Shown one piece after another: positions 30,068 through 38,122 of a DNA stretch of 38,122 nucleotides (its first letter is position 1; every line of letters starts with the position of its first letter). The stretch comes from Actinomycetes bacterium. Its GTDB lineage: Bacteria > Actinomycetota > Thermoleophilia > Gaiellales > Gaiellaceae. The DNA is taken from assembly GCA_026708005.1 (NCBI GenBank), contig JAPOVR010000150.1, positions 1-38,122 of the forward strand. The letters run 5' to 3'. The notes beneath the pieces were generated by a model. The model was not told the DNA's origin and did not search any database. It saw nothing but the letters and a program-made list of their open reading frames with translations. The translations under genes were made by a program, and so were the position numbers.

Positions 30068-30901
30068 TCATATTTCATGTCTGATGCTCCTCTTTGATGC
30101 CCGCTTGCGTGCCGGACCAATCACAGTTACCACCGCCGACCCAGTTAGTGGCTCTCGGTCCACTCTGGACTCGACACCAAAGGCGGCTTCTATTCTCTCT
30201 GCCGATAGGACCTCGCCAGGGGCCCCATCCGCGAGAACTTGGCCGCCGCTCAGCAAAACTAGCCTGTCGCAATAGCGCGCTGCCATGTTTAGATCGTGGA
30301 TAGCTGCGACAGCCGTCAAGCCCCCAGAAACGAGGTCTTGCACCAGATCGAACACCTTAAGTTGGTGAAGGACGTCCAGGTTTGAGGTCGGTTCATCCAG
30401 CAGAAGAATGCGCGGCTGCTGTGCCAAAGCACGGGACACAAAGACACGCTGCCGTTCTCCTCCCGACAAAGTGTCGAGGGTCCTCTCAGCGAGGTGTTCG
30501 GTCTCCCCTAGTCGCATCGCTTCTCTGGCTATGTGGTCGTCTTCCTTTCCTTCGACCTGGAAGAAGCCAAGGTGTGGATATCTCCCCATGAGCACAAGCT
30601 CAAGAGCTGTGAAACCGCCAGTGTAAGGAGCGATTTGCGGAACGATCGCCAGACCCTCAGCAACAGCTTTCGCGGAAAGCTTTCTCAGGTCCACACCTTC
30701 TAACTGTACCGTCCCGCGCTGGCATTTGATGATTCCTGCCAGTGCCCTCAGCAGCGTCGACTTCCCCGCACCATTAGGACCGATCAAACCAACAAACTGC
30801 CCTTCCTGAGCATAAAGAACCACGTCATCCAAGAGTGTCTTTGCCTCAATCTCATACGAGAGATGCTCGGCTTGGAGCGCTTGTGGTTTCTTGCCGCCCA
30901 T
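30068..30901 (-). CDS. btuD: corrinoid ABC transporter ATP-binding protein
   Basis: A 277-residue ABC ATPase of the FepC/BtuD type. Walker A GPNGAGKST at about 39-47, Q-loop PQIAPYTGG, signature LSGGERQR at about 145-152, Walker B ILLLDEP at about 164-170 and switch His in AAIHDLN are all present. It energises the BtuC permease. It begins 6 bases after btuF, and the riboswitch upstream of btuC supports a vitamin B12 rather than iron substrate. The C-terminal 20 residues are basic. Confidence 0.85.
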   Translation of the reverse strand: MGGKKPQALQAEHLSYEIEAKTLLDDVVLYAQEGQFVGLIGPNGAGKSTLLRALAGIIKCQRGTVQLEGVDLRKLSAKAVAEGLAIVPQIAPYTGGFTALELVLMGRYPHLGFFQVEGKEDDHIAREAMRLGETEHLAERTLDTLSGGERQRVFVSRALAQQPRILLLDEPTSNLDVLHQLKVFDLVQDLVSGGLTAVAAIHDLNMAARYCDRLVLLSGGQVLADGAPGEVLSAERIEAAFGVESRVDREPLTGSAVVTVIGPARKRASKRSIRHEI

Positions 30902-30907
30902 CTTATG

Positions 30908-32182
30908 TCATTCAGCCAGACTGAAGGACGCCGCAGCAGGCTCAGGGAACTGTGCCGGCCAGAGAATGCGCGCGAGATCCTCTGCCCCACGGATATTCCA
31001 GTAGGACAGGGTAGTAAAATGCTTTCCTTCTACCACGTAGACGTTCTCCGTTTGTATCGCTGGAATGTCAGCAAGTGCTTCGTTAGCGAGCAGACTCTGG
31101 CGGAACTCTTCTGCTCCATATTCGACCGGCTGAGCAATGATGATGATCTCAGGATTCATTGCAATGACTCCTTCGAGGCTGGTGACTTGATTGCCTTCGA
31201 CGCCTGCATCTTCAGCAGCGTTGATTCCACCAGCAGCCACAATGACGGCACCTTCAGTTGAATTGCCACCTGCAACCCATAATTGATCGGAGTACTCTGT
31301 GAGAGCAAGAACCCGAGGTCGAGCCTCTACCTTGTTGGTCACTGCCACAAGAGAGTTGTACCTCTCACGGACTTCTTTCGAGAATTCGACAGCACGCTTC
31401 TCCTCATCGAAGATGTAACCCATGAGCAGGATGCTATTAATGCGTGCTTCAGGCTTGTGTTCCAACTTTGTTTGAACGACTGGCAAACCGATCCTTGACA
31501 GAGATTCGACGCCTTCGGCTGGAAAGAATGGGCTAGTGACAACAACGCCCGGGCTTTGAGCGATAATGACCTCTGGATCACGGGAAATCTCTGTTATGTC
31601 CTGAACGAGCGAAGCAACGTTGGAATAGATCGAGTCCTTTGTTGCTCTCCCAACCCCTACCAGCCGGGCGGGAGGTACAAGCGCTAATGCCATTTCGTCG
31701 TGCCCGACAGAGGCGGTGATGATGCGCTGTGGCTTGGATGGTATTGTTACAAGGCCGTTCAGCCCTTCGACAATGCGAGGCCACCCAAAATTTGTTGGGT
31801 CGACAATCCCTGGTACGCCTTCAAACGACTTCAGAAGAAGGTCGGTGTCGGGTAGGGGCTGACGTTCTGGAGTCGGCACCTCTGTTGCTGCTACAGAAGA
31901 CTCGGGAGGTGTTGGTGACTCCGACGAATCGGCGGGTTCGGTCTCAAGAGGAGCTGGTGCTGGAGGCCGTGGCTCTGCTGGTACTGAAGGATGCGTAGGA
32001 GACTCGGAGGGACTCGCGGCCTGAGGAGCAGGAGGGGTTGGTATGGGAGCAGGTGCGGGCGCTAGTGGCTCTGCTGATGGAGGCGGCTCTGGTATCGGGG
32101 AACCGGATGAGCATGCCGCCAATGGCAACATGAAGAGCAGTGTAAAGAATACAAGGGGAATGCCCAGATACCGAGGTGTCAT
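30908..32182 (-). CDS. btuF: corrinoid-binding lipoprotein of the ABC transporter
   Basis: A 424-residue periplasmic-binding-type protein. The signal peptide ends in the lipobox LAAC (Cys at about residue 24), so it is probably a membrane-anchored lipoprotein. Residues about 29-110 form a long Pro/Ala/Ser/Glu-rich linker, unusual for BtuF. The binding domain follows: PQRIITASVGHDEMALAL, LVGVG, QSPGVVV, and later NPEIIII and ALADIPAIQTENVYVVEG. This is the helical-backbone class III fold used for B12 and siderophores. I chose the ATG at 32182 because GGAG lies 5 bases before it; two upstream ATGs overlap the ribosome site. Confidence 0.85.
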   Translation of the reverse strand: MTPRYLGIPLVFFTLLFMLPLAACSSGSPIPEPPPSAEPLAPAPAPIPTPPAPQAASPSESPTHPSVPAEPRPPAPAPLETEPADSSESPTPPESSVAATEVPTPERQPLPDTDLLLKSFEGVPGIVDPTNFGWPRIVEGLNGLVTIPSKPQRIITASVGHDEMALALVPPARLVGVGRATKDSIYSNVASLVQDITEISRDPEVIIAQSPGVVVTSPFFPAEGVESLSRIGLPVVQTKLEHKPEARINSILLMGYIFDEEKRAVEFSKEVRERYNSLVAVTNKVEARPRVLALTEYSDQLWVAGGNSTEGAVIVAAGGINAAEDAGVEGNQVTSLEGVIAMNPEIIIIAQPVEYGAEEFRQSLLANEALADIPAIQTENVYVVEGKHFTTLSYWNIRGAEDLARILWPAQFPEPAAASFSLAE

Positions 32183-32207
32183 CATGGCTCCTTTCAATTC
32201 CTAGCTG

Positions 32208-33284
32208 TCATAGGGAGTAGACTTGACGCTTGTTCTTTACCAAGAGGAGAATGAAGAATGGCGCACCGACGAACGCAGTAAGAACACCAACAGGAAACTC
32301 TGCCGGCTGAACGATGGTTCTCGCCACGGTATCGGCGATAATGACAAAGACAGCACCCCCAGCAGCACTCATCGGAATGAGGACTCGATGATCCGGCCCA
32401 AGCATGAGTCGAAGGATGTGAGGAGTCACAAGCCCGACAAAGGCGATAATCCCGCTCACCGCGACGGCAGCGCCGGTCGCCAACGCCGCCGCGGCGAGAA
32501 GAATCGGACGGGTCACAGCCACCCTCACCCCCAGCGAGCGCGCCTCGTCATCACCCAGCATCAGCAGGTTGAGGTCGCGTGCCATCAGCACAATGACAAC
32601 ACCGGCACCCAAGATAAGTGGTGAGGCAATTTGCAGATGCTCCCAGGAGCGCGAGTCCAGGCCTCCCGCCAGCCAGAACAAAATCTCCCGGACTGCGTTA
32701 TTCTCGGAGAGAGAGATGACCACTGCTGAGACGACTGCGCCGAGAAAAGCATTAACCGCGACTCCAGCAAGCAGGAGAGTAGCCATGGAGAACCGCCCAC
32801 CAGCGACAGCTATTCCATAAACCAGAAAGGAGGCCGCAATAGCACCAATAAATGCGAATAATGGAAGCGCAAGAAAGAAGAGCCCAGACATCCCTGTGGC
32901 GATAGCAACTACTGCCCCCACAGCGCCACCGGCGGAAACGCCGATGATCCCAGGATCAGCCATCGGATTACGGAACAGGCCTTGCATCGTTGCACCCGCG
33001 AGCCCAAGAGCCATACCAACCGAAGCACCAACAAGGATCCTGGGAAGCCTGATCTGCTCAACAACTAGCTGCTCAGTGCGACCGAAGGCGACGACATCTG
33101 GTCCAAAAGAAGACAGCAGAATCGCAGCGACATGGCTAGAAGGTATAGCCACAGGGCCAACGCAGAGCGAAGCCAGAGCTGTCGCCAGAGCTAGCGAAAC
33201 GAGGAAGGAGGAACCAACCACCAATCTGGTAGTAACACCTGCTTGGCGATAGCCACGCAGCGTGGTCAGTCCTACGGTCCTCAA
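32208..33284 (-). CDS. btuC: corrinoid ABC transporter permease (FecCD/BtuC family)
   Basis: A 358-residue polytopic permease with about ten hydrophobic helices and the FecCD landmarks RLPRILVGASVGMALGLAG, GLFRNPMADPGIIGVSAGGA, FWLAGGL and ISGIIAFVGLVTPHILRL. The best start is TTG at 33284 with GGAGGTG 4 bases upstream; that ribosome site is in the 3' arm of the hairpin at 33283-33317. A TTG or GTG at about 33224/33221 is an alternative. First gene of the riboswitch-controlled operon, 25 bases before btuF. Confidence 0.85.
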   Translation of the reverse strand: MRTVGLTTLRGYRQAGVTTRLVVGSSFLVSLALATALASLCVGPVAIPSSHVAAILLSSFGPDVVAFGRTEQLVVEQIRLPRILVGASVGMALGLAGATMQGLFRNPMADPGIIGVSAGGAVGAVVAIATGMSGLFFLALPLFAFIGAIAASFLVYGIAVAGGRFSMATLLLAGVAVNAFLGAVVSAVVISLSENNAVREILFWLAGGLDSRSWEHLQIASPLILGAGVVIVLMARDLNLLMLGDDEARSLGVRVAVTRPILLAAAALATGAAVAVSGIIAFVGLVTPHILRLMLGPDHRVLIPMSAAGGAVFVIIADTVARTIVQPAEFPVGVLTAFVGAPFFILLLVKNKRQVYSL

Positions 33285-33317
33285 AAAACACCTCCAACGG
33301 CTCCTCCGTCGGAGGTG
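33283..33317 (-). terminator. riboswitch-controlled terminator / ribosome-site sequestering hairpin
   Basis: On the minus strand CACCTCC (33317-33311) pairs with GGAGGTG (33295-33289), with further CGG/CCG pairing inside. Six T residues follow (33288-33283), so it looks like an intrinsic terminator. The same GGAGGTG is the likely btuC ribosome site, so the hairpin would block translation too. A competing strand GGGAGGTGA lies at 33391-33383, at the 3' foot of the aptamer. Confidence 0.75.
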
Positions 33318-33388
33318 ATGGTTTCGCTCAGAACGGGACTACGACCCGACGACCGAGGGACCCTCCCTGCTGCGGAGAGCGGTCACCT

Positions 33389-33555
33389 CCCGTTCTGGCA
33401 GGTCTCCTGGCTCGCGGGCGGATCTATTTCTGCCGGGCTCTTCCCATCGAAATTCCGACAGTGGACTCCGGCTCCAAATCCCGCTTACAGTGGCGCTACC
33501 GCGGCGGACTCTCACCGCCTTCCCTATTCTCCCCAAGGGGGGCACCCGAACGGGC
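33389..33555 (-). promoter_or_regulatory. cobalamin riboswitch aptamer
   Basis: The minus strand contains the B12-box AGCCAGGAGACCTGCC (33412-33397), the CGCCACTG element (33495-33488), the GCCGGAGTCCACTG segment, and the GGTGAGAGTCCGCCGCGG stretch upstream of it. The P1 closing helix pairs CCCGTTC at 33555-33548 with GAACGGG at 33395-33389. Adenosylcobalamin-type ligand binding would close P1 and favour the downstream hairpin, reducing expression of btuC-btuF-btuD and probably the following cob genes. Confidence 0.9.
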
Positions 33556-33889
33556 AGTGGCTTATATGTTTTTGCTGGAGGGCAGGATAGGCTCCCGCCA
33601 GCGCTCTGTCAAGCCTGGGCGACGGACCCTGCCGCCTAACCCGCCTTGGGGCTGCACTGCAGTACCTCCAGCGGATGGTTCGCCTGCCAGAGCGCCAGGC
33701 TCATTTGCCTCGCACACAGCTTGGGCGCGGGTCCGGACAGCTTCCGTTCCGCTTGGGCGCCAAGTGAGCGGGCAAGGAGCTGCCGCGGGGTTCAAGCCGC
33801 CAAGCGAACCTGTGGACCCAGACGCGATTGACAAAATAGGCCTCAGCCGGACCGGACCCACCGGCCAGCCCCAGAGGCAAACCCGCCTT

Positions 33890-34560
33890 GACCTGCCCGA
33901 GTGTTTGTGCGGGGGTTTGTGTTGGTGTGGTGGTATCGGCTGGCGGTGGGGGTGGGGGCTGGGTTGTGGGTGTGGCGCAAGTTTTCGACTGGGGGCCTGG
34001 GCTTCCTGGAGGGTGTGGAGGATCTCGCGGTCTGTGTGGCCGGTTACCGGGGTTTGCTGTTGAAGCCTTCTTTGGGTGTGGCCGTTCCCTCTCTGGGGCT
34101 GCCGGGCTGGGTGAAGAGCGGGCGGGTGACCGGCGCGGCCTAGCCAGGCCGGCGCGGCCCGGTTGGTGAACCTGGGTGCGTTGTCCGCGCGCGGGTCGCG
34201 GGTGGGCGGAAGGCCTGTGGGAGGCACACTTGTCGGCCCGGGAACACGCCGGGCCACCTTGATCGCAAGGGCGTTGCCGGGTGTGTCTCGCCCTAACGCG
34301 GCCGGCAGCCGCAAGGGGCCGCCCGCTTGCTGCCGGCCGTCCAGCCCCAGGCTCGGCGGCAGGGCAGCGACACGGCCTGTAGCCGTACCCTGCCCAAGCC
34401 CACGAGCCGGCCCCACAATTCATGGCCCCCCAGGGCGCAGCCCCGGCTGTCCGGCCAACGGGCACGGCAGCGCCGGCCGGGGGCCGGGCACGGCCAACAC
34501 CCAGCAGGCCCCACACCACCAGGACCGCCAACACCCCGCCGCCGCCCAGGTGACGACCCC
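33890..34560 (-). pseudogene. IS3-family transposase remnant
   Basis: On the minus strand, in changing frames: GYGYRPCRCPA, then ALAIKVARRV, RADNAPRFTNRAAPAWLGR, NGHTQRRL, REILHTLQEAQAPS, and a His/Pro/Lys tail with HQHKPPHKHSGRS. This is the same element family as at 4210-4880 and 37840-38122, with the first catalytic segment deleted and many frameshifts. Its terminal bases match those at 85-130. Confidence 0.65.
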
Positions 34561-34985
34561 CCGCCGACGCGTCGAGCCCAGAAAGGTCCCCCCCCCTCGG
34601 CCGCTTCCCCCAGAGACCCGGCCGGCGACCACCGCCCCGGCCGCGCGTCTTGCGCCCCTCCAACCACCCCGGCCGTTTGGTCTGAGCGGCCCGCACGCCA
34701 CCGCACCCTCCCTACACCAGCGCCAGTACCTCTGCCCCCCTCACCCCAAGCCCCCCCAAACCCCCGCCACCAACCAACCCCCGCGCCAAGACCACCCCGG
34801 CCTCCCACACCATGTTTGATGACCTGCCCCCGCGCCTCCCGCCCACGCGGCACAACATCCCCCACCCACACCCCCACACCGAAGGCAGACCAACCCCAGA
34901 GACGCAGGTCATCACCTCCTCGATGCTCGCTGTCTTCGAGCGCATCGCCCTCGGCACGCTTGAGCAGCGTCTCGCAGTGACTTCA
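34561..34985. other. gene-free C-rich stretch
   Basis: The plus strand is dominated by runs of C with few A or T. Long open frames on both strands are Pro-rich or Gly-rich composition artefacts. I see nothing else in it. Confidence 0.4.
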
Positions 34986-34989
34986 GGCG

Positions 34990-35417
34990 AGGCGCCCCTC
35001 TCCCTGAAAGCCGCTCAATCGTTCGGACGGGACCAAGCCTTCTCGAGGCGCTTGTGGAGTCTCGGTAGCATGAGCCCGAGGCATGTTGGGCGCGTGAAAA
35101 GCGCTCAAGGATTGCGACCTCCTTCTGGTTCTCTCCCCGTTTCCGGCAGCTGATCGCCAACTACTCGTAGTACCAGGGAGCGATGCCGCAACTCTCTGCC
35201 CACGACTTAGCCTCCGTCGCGTCGACCAACTCAGCACCAGGCTCTCAGCGCTGGCATCGTCGTCATCCTGCCGAAGGTCCTTGACCTCGTCTACGTAGTC
35301 CGTGTAGTGCCTGCCCCCAATCAGACCGCGTCGGGTTTTCGGGGTGTTCTGGTCCATGCGAAGCTGACTCTCGCTCGAGTGAACCGGCTTTCGTCTGCGT
35401 CTGAATCTCTTCAGCAC
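34990..35417 (-). pseudogene. broken gene for a conserved hypothetical protein
   Basis: One minus-strand frame gives GGRHYTDYVDEVKDLRQ. A second gives AELVDATEAKSWAESCGIAP, then WYYE, an in-frame TAG at about 35166-35164, and then LAISCRKRGENQKEVAILER, FSRAQHAS. Together these follow a conserved hypothetical family I have seen with the order HYT.YV, ELVDATEAE, PWYYEQLAIIYRK, EVAILERFARQ. The TAG falls where a Gln (CAG) is expected. With one frameshift and one stop it is a pseudogene. Function unknown; it lies just downstream of the HNH endonuclease gene. Confidence 0.6.
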
Positions 35418-35471
35418 GGAGCGATTCGGCTGCAGCGACTCACGAGCCTAATTCGAACCATCCGGCGCCTC

Positions 35472-36296
35472 CTAGTCAAGACGCCTCCGCGGCAGCTGCA
35501 GGTCGATCAGCTGCTCATTGAACCGCTTCGCATCGAAGCCATGATGCGCGCGTCTGTGGCAGTTGGGACACACGGCTACCACCCAGTCGGGATCGTCCGG
35601 CCCACCGTCTGAAAGGCGACGGAGATGGTGAGTCTCCAGAAATGGCTTTCCGAAGGAGTCAATGAATGGGGCCTTGGCTCGGCATGCTTCGCAGCTGCCT
35701 CTGGCTCTACGCAACACGAACGCTCGAACAGCCCGGCTCCTTCTGAAGACAGTGGTGACGACAGCGTGGGCAGGAGGCTCCTCGCCAGCAGAGCCGGTTG
35801 CCAGTCCGCTCAACTCCGCTACCGGCATCTCCCAAAGCTCGACCTCATCGCTGTCTGACCAGCGAATCCCGAAATCGTGCCCGTCGGCCACAGACTCAAG
35901 CGGCACTAAACAAAAGACGATGGCCGTGCGAGGGTTCCCGTCTACGTCCGGCACGCCACCGACAAGCTCATATCTGCCGCAGACCATCTGGCCCAGATAG
36001 CGAAGGAACCGTGCGCGAGACGACTCGAAGAGGTGCAGATCTTTGCCGTTGACCGTGTGGTCGCGGATAGCTGTGTTCCCTCGTACGAAAGTCATGTCGC
36101 CGCGCTTGCCTTCACCGTAGTAGCGAAAGGTGCCGTCGGACGCCCAGCCATCCGCGTAGCCGTACTCCGTCCCGCTCTCGCCCGTGACCAGCAGGATGAG
36201 TGGACGGTCTCGTGGCGTATTGATCCCGCCCTGACGCTGGCCACCCAGGGCGTCATGCAGATCCGTTCTCCGGTACTCGGCGCCTACGTCAAACAA
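35472..36296 (-). CDS. SRA-like domain HNH endonuclease (putative modification-dependent)
   Basis: A 274-residue protein. The N-terminal 160 residues contain GGQRQGGINTP, ILLVTGESGTEYGYADGW, FRYYGEGKRGDM and NTAIRDH. This arrangement resembles SRA/YDG-like modified-base readers found in McrA-type enzymes. The C-terminus has an HNH nuclease fold with CEAC, ETHHLRRLSDGG and VCPNCHRRAHHG. I infer a type IV restriction enzyme cutting modified phage DNA. The start is TTG at 36296 with GGGAG 7 bases upstream; an in-frame TAG lies 12 codons before it, so the protein is complete. Confidence 0.8.
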   Translation of the reverse strand: MFDVGAEYRRTDLHDALGGQRQGGINTPRDRPLILLVTGESGTEYGYADGWASDGTFRYYGEGKRGDMTFVRGNTAIRDHTVNGKDLHLFESSRARFLRYLGQMVCGRYELVGGVPDVDGNPRTAIVFCLVPLESVADGHDFGIRWSDSDEVELWEMPVAELSGLATGSAGEEPPAHAVVTTVFRRSRAVRAFVLRRARGSCEACRAKAPFIDSFGKPFLETHHLRRLSDGGPDDPDWVVAVCPNCHRRAHHGFDAKRFNEQLIDLQLPRRRLD

Positions 36297-37002
36297 GGTC
36301 TCGCTCCCACCTGGTGGTGTGAGATAAGCCTACGGACATGCAGCAGGCGGTGCATCTGTTCTTCGTCAGCTGCCCAAAGAAATGGCCTGTGCCGGGCCCG
36401 TGAGCCTCCTGCGGGTGCCTCCTTGACCATTGCGACGCTCGGTAATGCGCTCGCATCGCTGTGCTTGAGGAGTGCGTAACTCGATTGGAGGCCACTACAG
36501 ATGTCTAACAGCGCCGGCCTGACAGCACCTTCAGAATATTACTGAATCGTGCTGTCTTAGGTTCTCGGAAGGACTGTATGAGCAGTCGATCTATGGAACA
36601 GACGCAAACAGACCGAAGCAGACCGTACAGTCCATGGTGGGCCTATAACCGGGAGTTTGCAGGTTCATAGCTGGGATATAATCAATTCGAAGCCTGCTGG
36701 TCCAGCCGTGGGGGGATCACGTTATGTAATGCGAAGTTGCCTCAAAGCCGTGGTAGATGCCCGAAGGTTTTAGCTCGCTTGCGCGCTGGTGCAGAGGACG
36801 AAGGTGGTGAGGGTGGGACAAAGACCGTAGGAGCCCGCATTGGGAGTCGCTGGATGGGAAAGCACCGACTGCTCGTAGGATCGGCTCATGTTTTGGGTGC
36901 AAGCCGAGCGTCTGCGACGTGGTGCTGCCTCCGCAGAAGCTCAAAGCGCGGGCAACGAAGCCGTCAAGCACCGAGGGGTCTACGCAGAAATTGATCCCCT
37001 GG
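36297..37002. other. intergenic stretch, no gene recognised
   Basis: About 700 bases with no convincing gene. A 162-codon minus frame covering 36717-37205 overlaps the helicase fragment in another frame and lacks family motifs. A short segment near 36638-36665 (CTATAACCGGGAGTTTGCAGGTTC) resembles the 3' half of a tRNA, but no partner half is present. Confidence 0.35.
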
Positions 37003-37839
37003 CTAAGGTTGGATTCCCATGCAATCGCAAATGTCGTCAATGAAACAGGATGCGTGCTTTCTAGCCGAGCCTCCGGTCGTATCACCGTAACGTTTTGGCC
37101 CATATAGTCGCCTTGAGAACGTGAGATAAACTTTGTCGATCGCGCGTGTGATTCCGGCATACAGGAGGCGCCGCCGCTCTTCCTTACGAGCTCCGATAAG
37201 ATCACGCTCGTATTCGCCTGGATCTACAGAGGGAAGTATGGTGATATCGACTTGAAGTCCCTTGCATGAATGGACCGTCATGACTGTTACTCTTCCAGGT
37301 TCAATAGCTAGAATCTCTCCCGATGCTGAGGCCTCTTCGAGGTCGCTCATGGTATCTGCGCTCGTGCAGCCAGTGAGCTCGACGAGAGTCTCGCCGATGT
37401 TCTCGGACTCCTGGAGCTGTTCAAGGTTTAACCTAGCTAATTTGATACCTTTTTCTAACGGACCACCGAGTACAAGACCGCTATTCAGCAGCGAGGCAAT
37501 CCGCTCGCCATGTCTGTACCCAAGCTCGAGAAGTTCCCGAGAACGGAGTCTCCTAGTGGTGGGAGCACAGTTGAGCACGATCGCAGTAGCAGCAGCGACG
37601 CTGTTGTTAGGCTCTTCCACCAATCGGCTATAAGCTCGAGCGAGGCGATATAGGTCGTCTAGCTCATCGCGATCAATCGCTCGATTATCGTATGGAACCT
37701 CGAGTTCTTGAAGTCTAGAATAGAAGACCTTTGCTGCACGACGTGAGGGGACAGCAAGGAGGACCCGCCTTTGCGACTGCTCTTCCAAGAGGGATTGCGT
37801 CAGCCGAACAACCCCAGTGAGCTCCTCAGCATCGGACGG
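37003..37839 (-). pseudogene. UvrD/Rep-type helicase, C-terminal part
   Basis: The minus frame ending at 37003 carries the superfamily 1 C-terminal motifs: VLLAVPSRRAAKVFYSRLQ, then RVTVMTVHSCKGLQVDITIL (motif V), and RRRLLYAGITRAIDKVYLTFS (motif VI). The helicase front (Walker A and DEAD-like motif II) is absent. Upstream the reading runs into an IS3 fragment whose end lies at about 37840. The open frame continues through the junction by chance and would give a chimeric protein. The gene was broken by IS insertion or an associated deletion. Confidence 0.8.
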
Positions 37840-38122
37840 TGACCTGTCCCCGGTGTTTGTGCCAGGGCTTATAGGTCCGCACGGCCCGGTTGGTGAACCC
37901 TGGGGGCCATTGTCCGCGCCCGGGTGCGCGGGAGACCCGTGAGCGACGAACAGCTCCGTGAGGCTGGAGAGCACATCGTCGGCCCGGATGCGCCGGGCCA
38001 CCTTGATCGCCAGGCATTGCCGAGTGTACTCGTCTACCACGGTCAGCAGCCGCAAGGGCCGGCCGTCGTGGGTTCGGGCCGCCATCAGATCGTAGGCCCA
38101 GACGTGATTACGGTAGGTAGGG
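37840..38122 (-). mobile_element. IS3-family element, internally deleted and cut by the window edge
   Basis: The minus strand reads YRNHVWAYDLMAARTHDGRP, then LLTVVDEYTR, CLAIKVARRIRADDVLSSL, TELFVAHGSPAH and ADNGP: the first half of the IS3 DDE core in good condition. After a frameshift it gives FTNRAVRTY and jumps straight to the element's terminal bases (CTGGCACAAACACCGGGGACAGGTCA, 37865-37840). The part with the catalytic Glu is missing, so it cannot transpose itself. This is the best preserved IS3 copy here. Confidence 0.75.

Noticed and set aside
34163..34980. Pro-rich plus-strand frames over 200 codons.
   Set aside because: Caused by the C-rich composition of this stretch and by the antisense IS3 remnant; no motif or start signal.
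36717..37205. A 162-codon minus-strand frame partly overlapping the helicase fragment.
   Set aside because: No recognisable motif, and it overlaps the well-supported helicase motifs in another frame.

Overview
High-GC bacterial window with high-GC codon use, most likely Actinomycetota (the codon use, IS types and gene families fit a deep-branching actinobacterium, but the exact lineage cannot be read from the sequence). It is an accessory or genome-plasticity region: long intact genes alternate with stretches full of decayed insertion sequences, frameshifted genes and phage-type gene debris.

Left border (1-6.5 kb). IS3-type transposase remnants lie at about 1-130, 1170-1760, 3860-4110, 4210-4880 and 5905-6440. 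Between them are a small membrane protein, an HTH/ImmA-IrrE regulator paired with a DUF4411 PIN-like protein (a toxin-antitoxin-like pair whose junction carries a perfect 20-bp tandem duplication), and a frameshifted DUF2971 gene.

Central defence block (6.5-23.3 kb). Five large genes lie on the minus strand in transcription order: an MBL-fold protein; a single polypeptide carrying E2-like, E1/ThiF-like, JAB/JAMM and patatin domains; a 1734-aa YprA/DruE-type helicase with DUF1998 and a C-terminal nuclease-like domain; a DrmD-like SNF2 helicase; and a 1304-aa Eco57I/DrmMI-like adenine methyltransferase. The last three resemble DISARM/Druantia-type (YprA-helicase) antiphage systems. The first two look like a compact ubiquitin-like conjugation/deconjugation module fused to a phospholipase effector, and no CD-NTase or obvious ubiquitin-like gene is visible. 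This two-gene module, next to the helicase/methylase system, is the best candidate for an undescribed system.

Junk interval (23.3-25.2 kb). It holds a perfect palindrome, two inverted, decayed copies of a phage-type Cys/His protein gene, and a roughly 99-bp element end that also occurs at 836-932. That end abuts a 5'-truncated cobyric acid synthase gene (cobQ C-terminus).

Cobalamin island (25.2-33.6 kb). Downstream of the cobQ stump is pduX (L-threonine kinase). Facing it on the minus strand is a cobalamin riboswitch followed by btuC-btuF-btuD and cobT-cobS-cobC-cobU: corrinoid uptake plus nucleotide-loop assembly. The riboswitch has a terminator-like hairpin whose 3' arm contains the btuC Shine-Dalgarno sequence.

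Right border (33.6-38.1 kb). More IS3 debris, a pseudogene broken by a stop and a frameshift, an SRA-like/HNH modification-dependent endonuclease candidate, and the C-terminal half of a UvrD/Rep-type helicase cut by an internally deleted IS3 copy that runs off the window.
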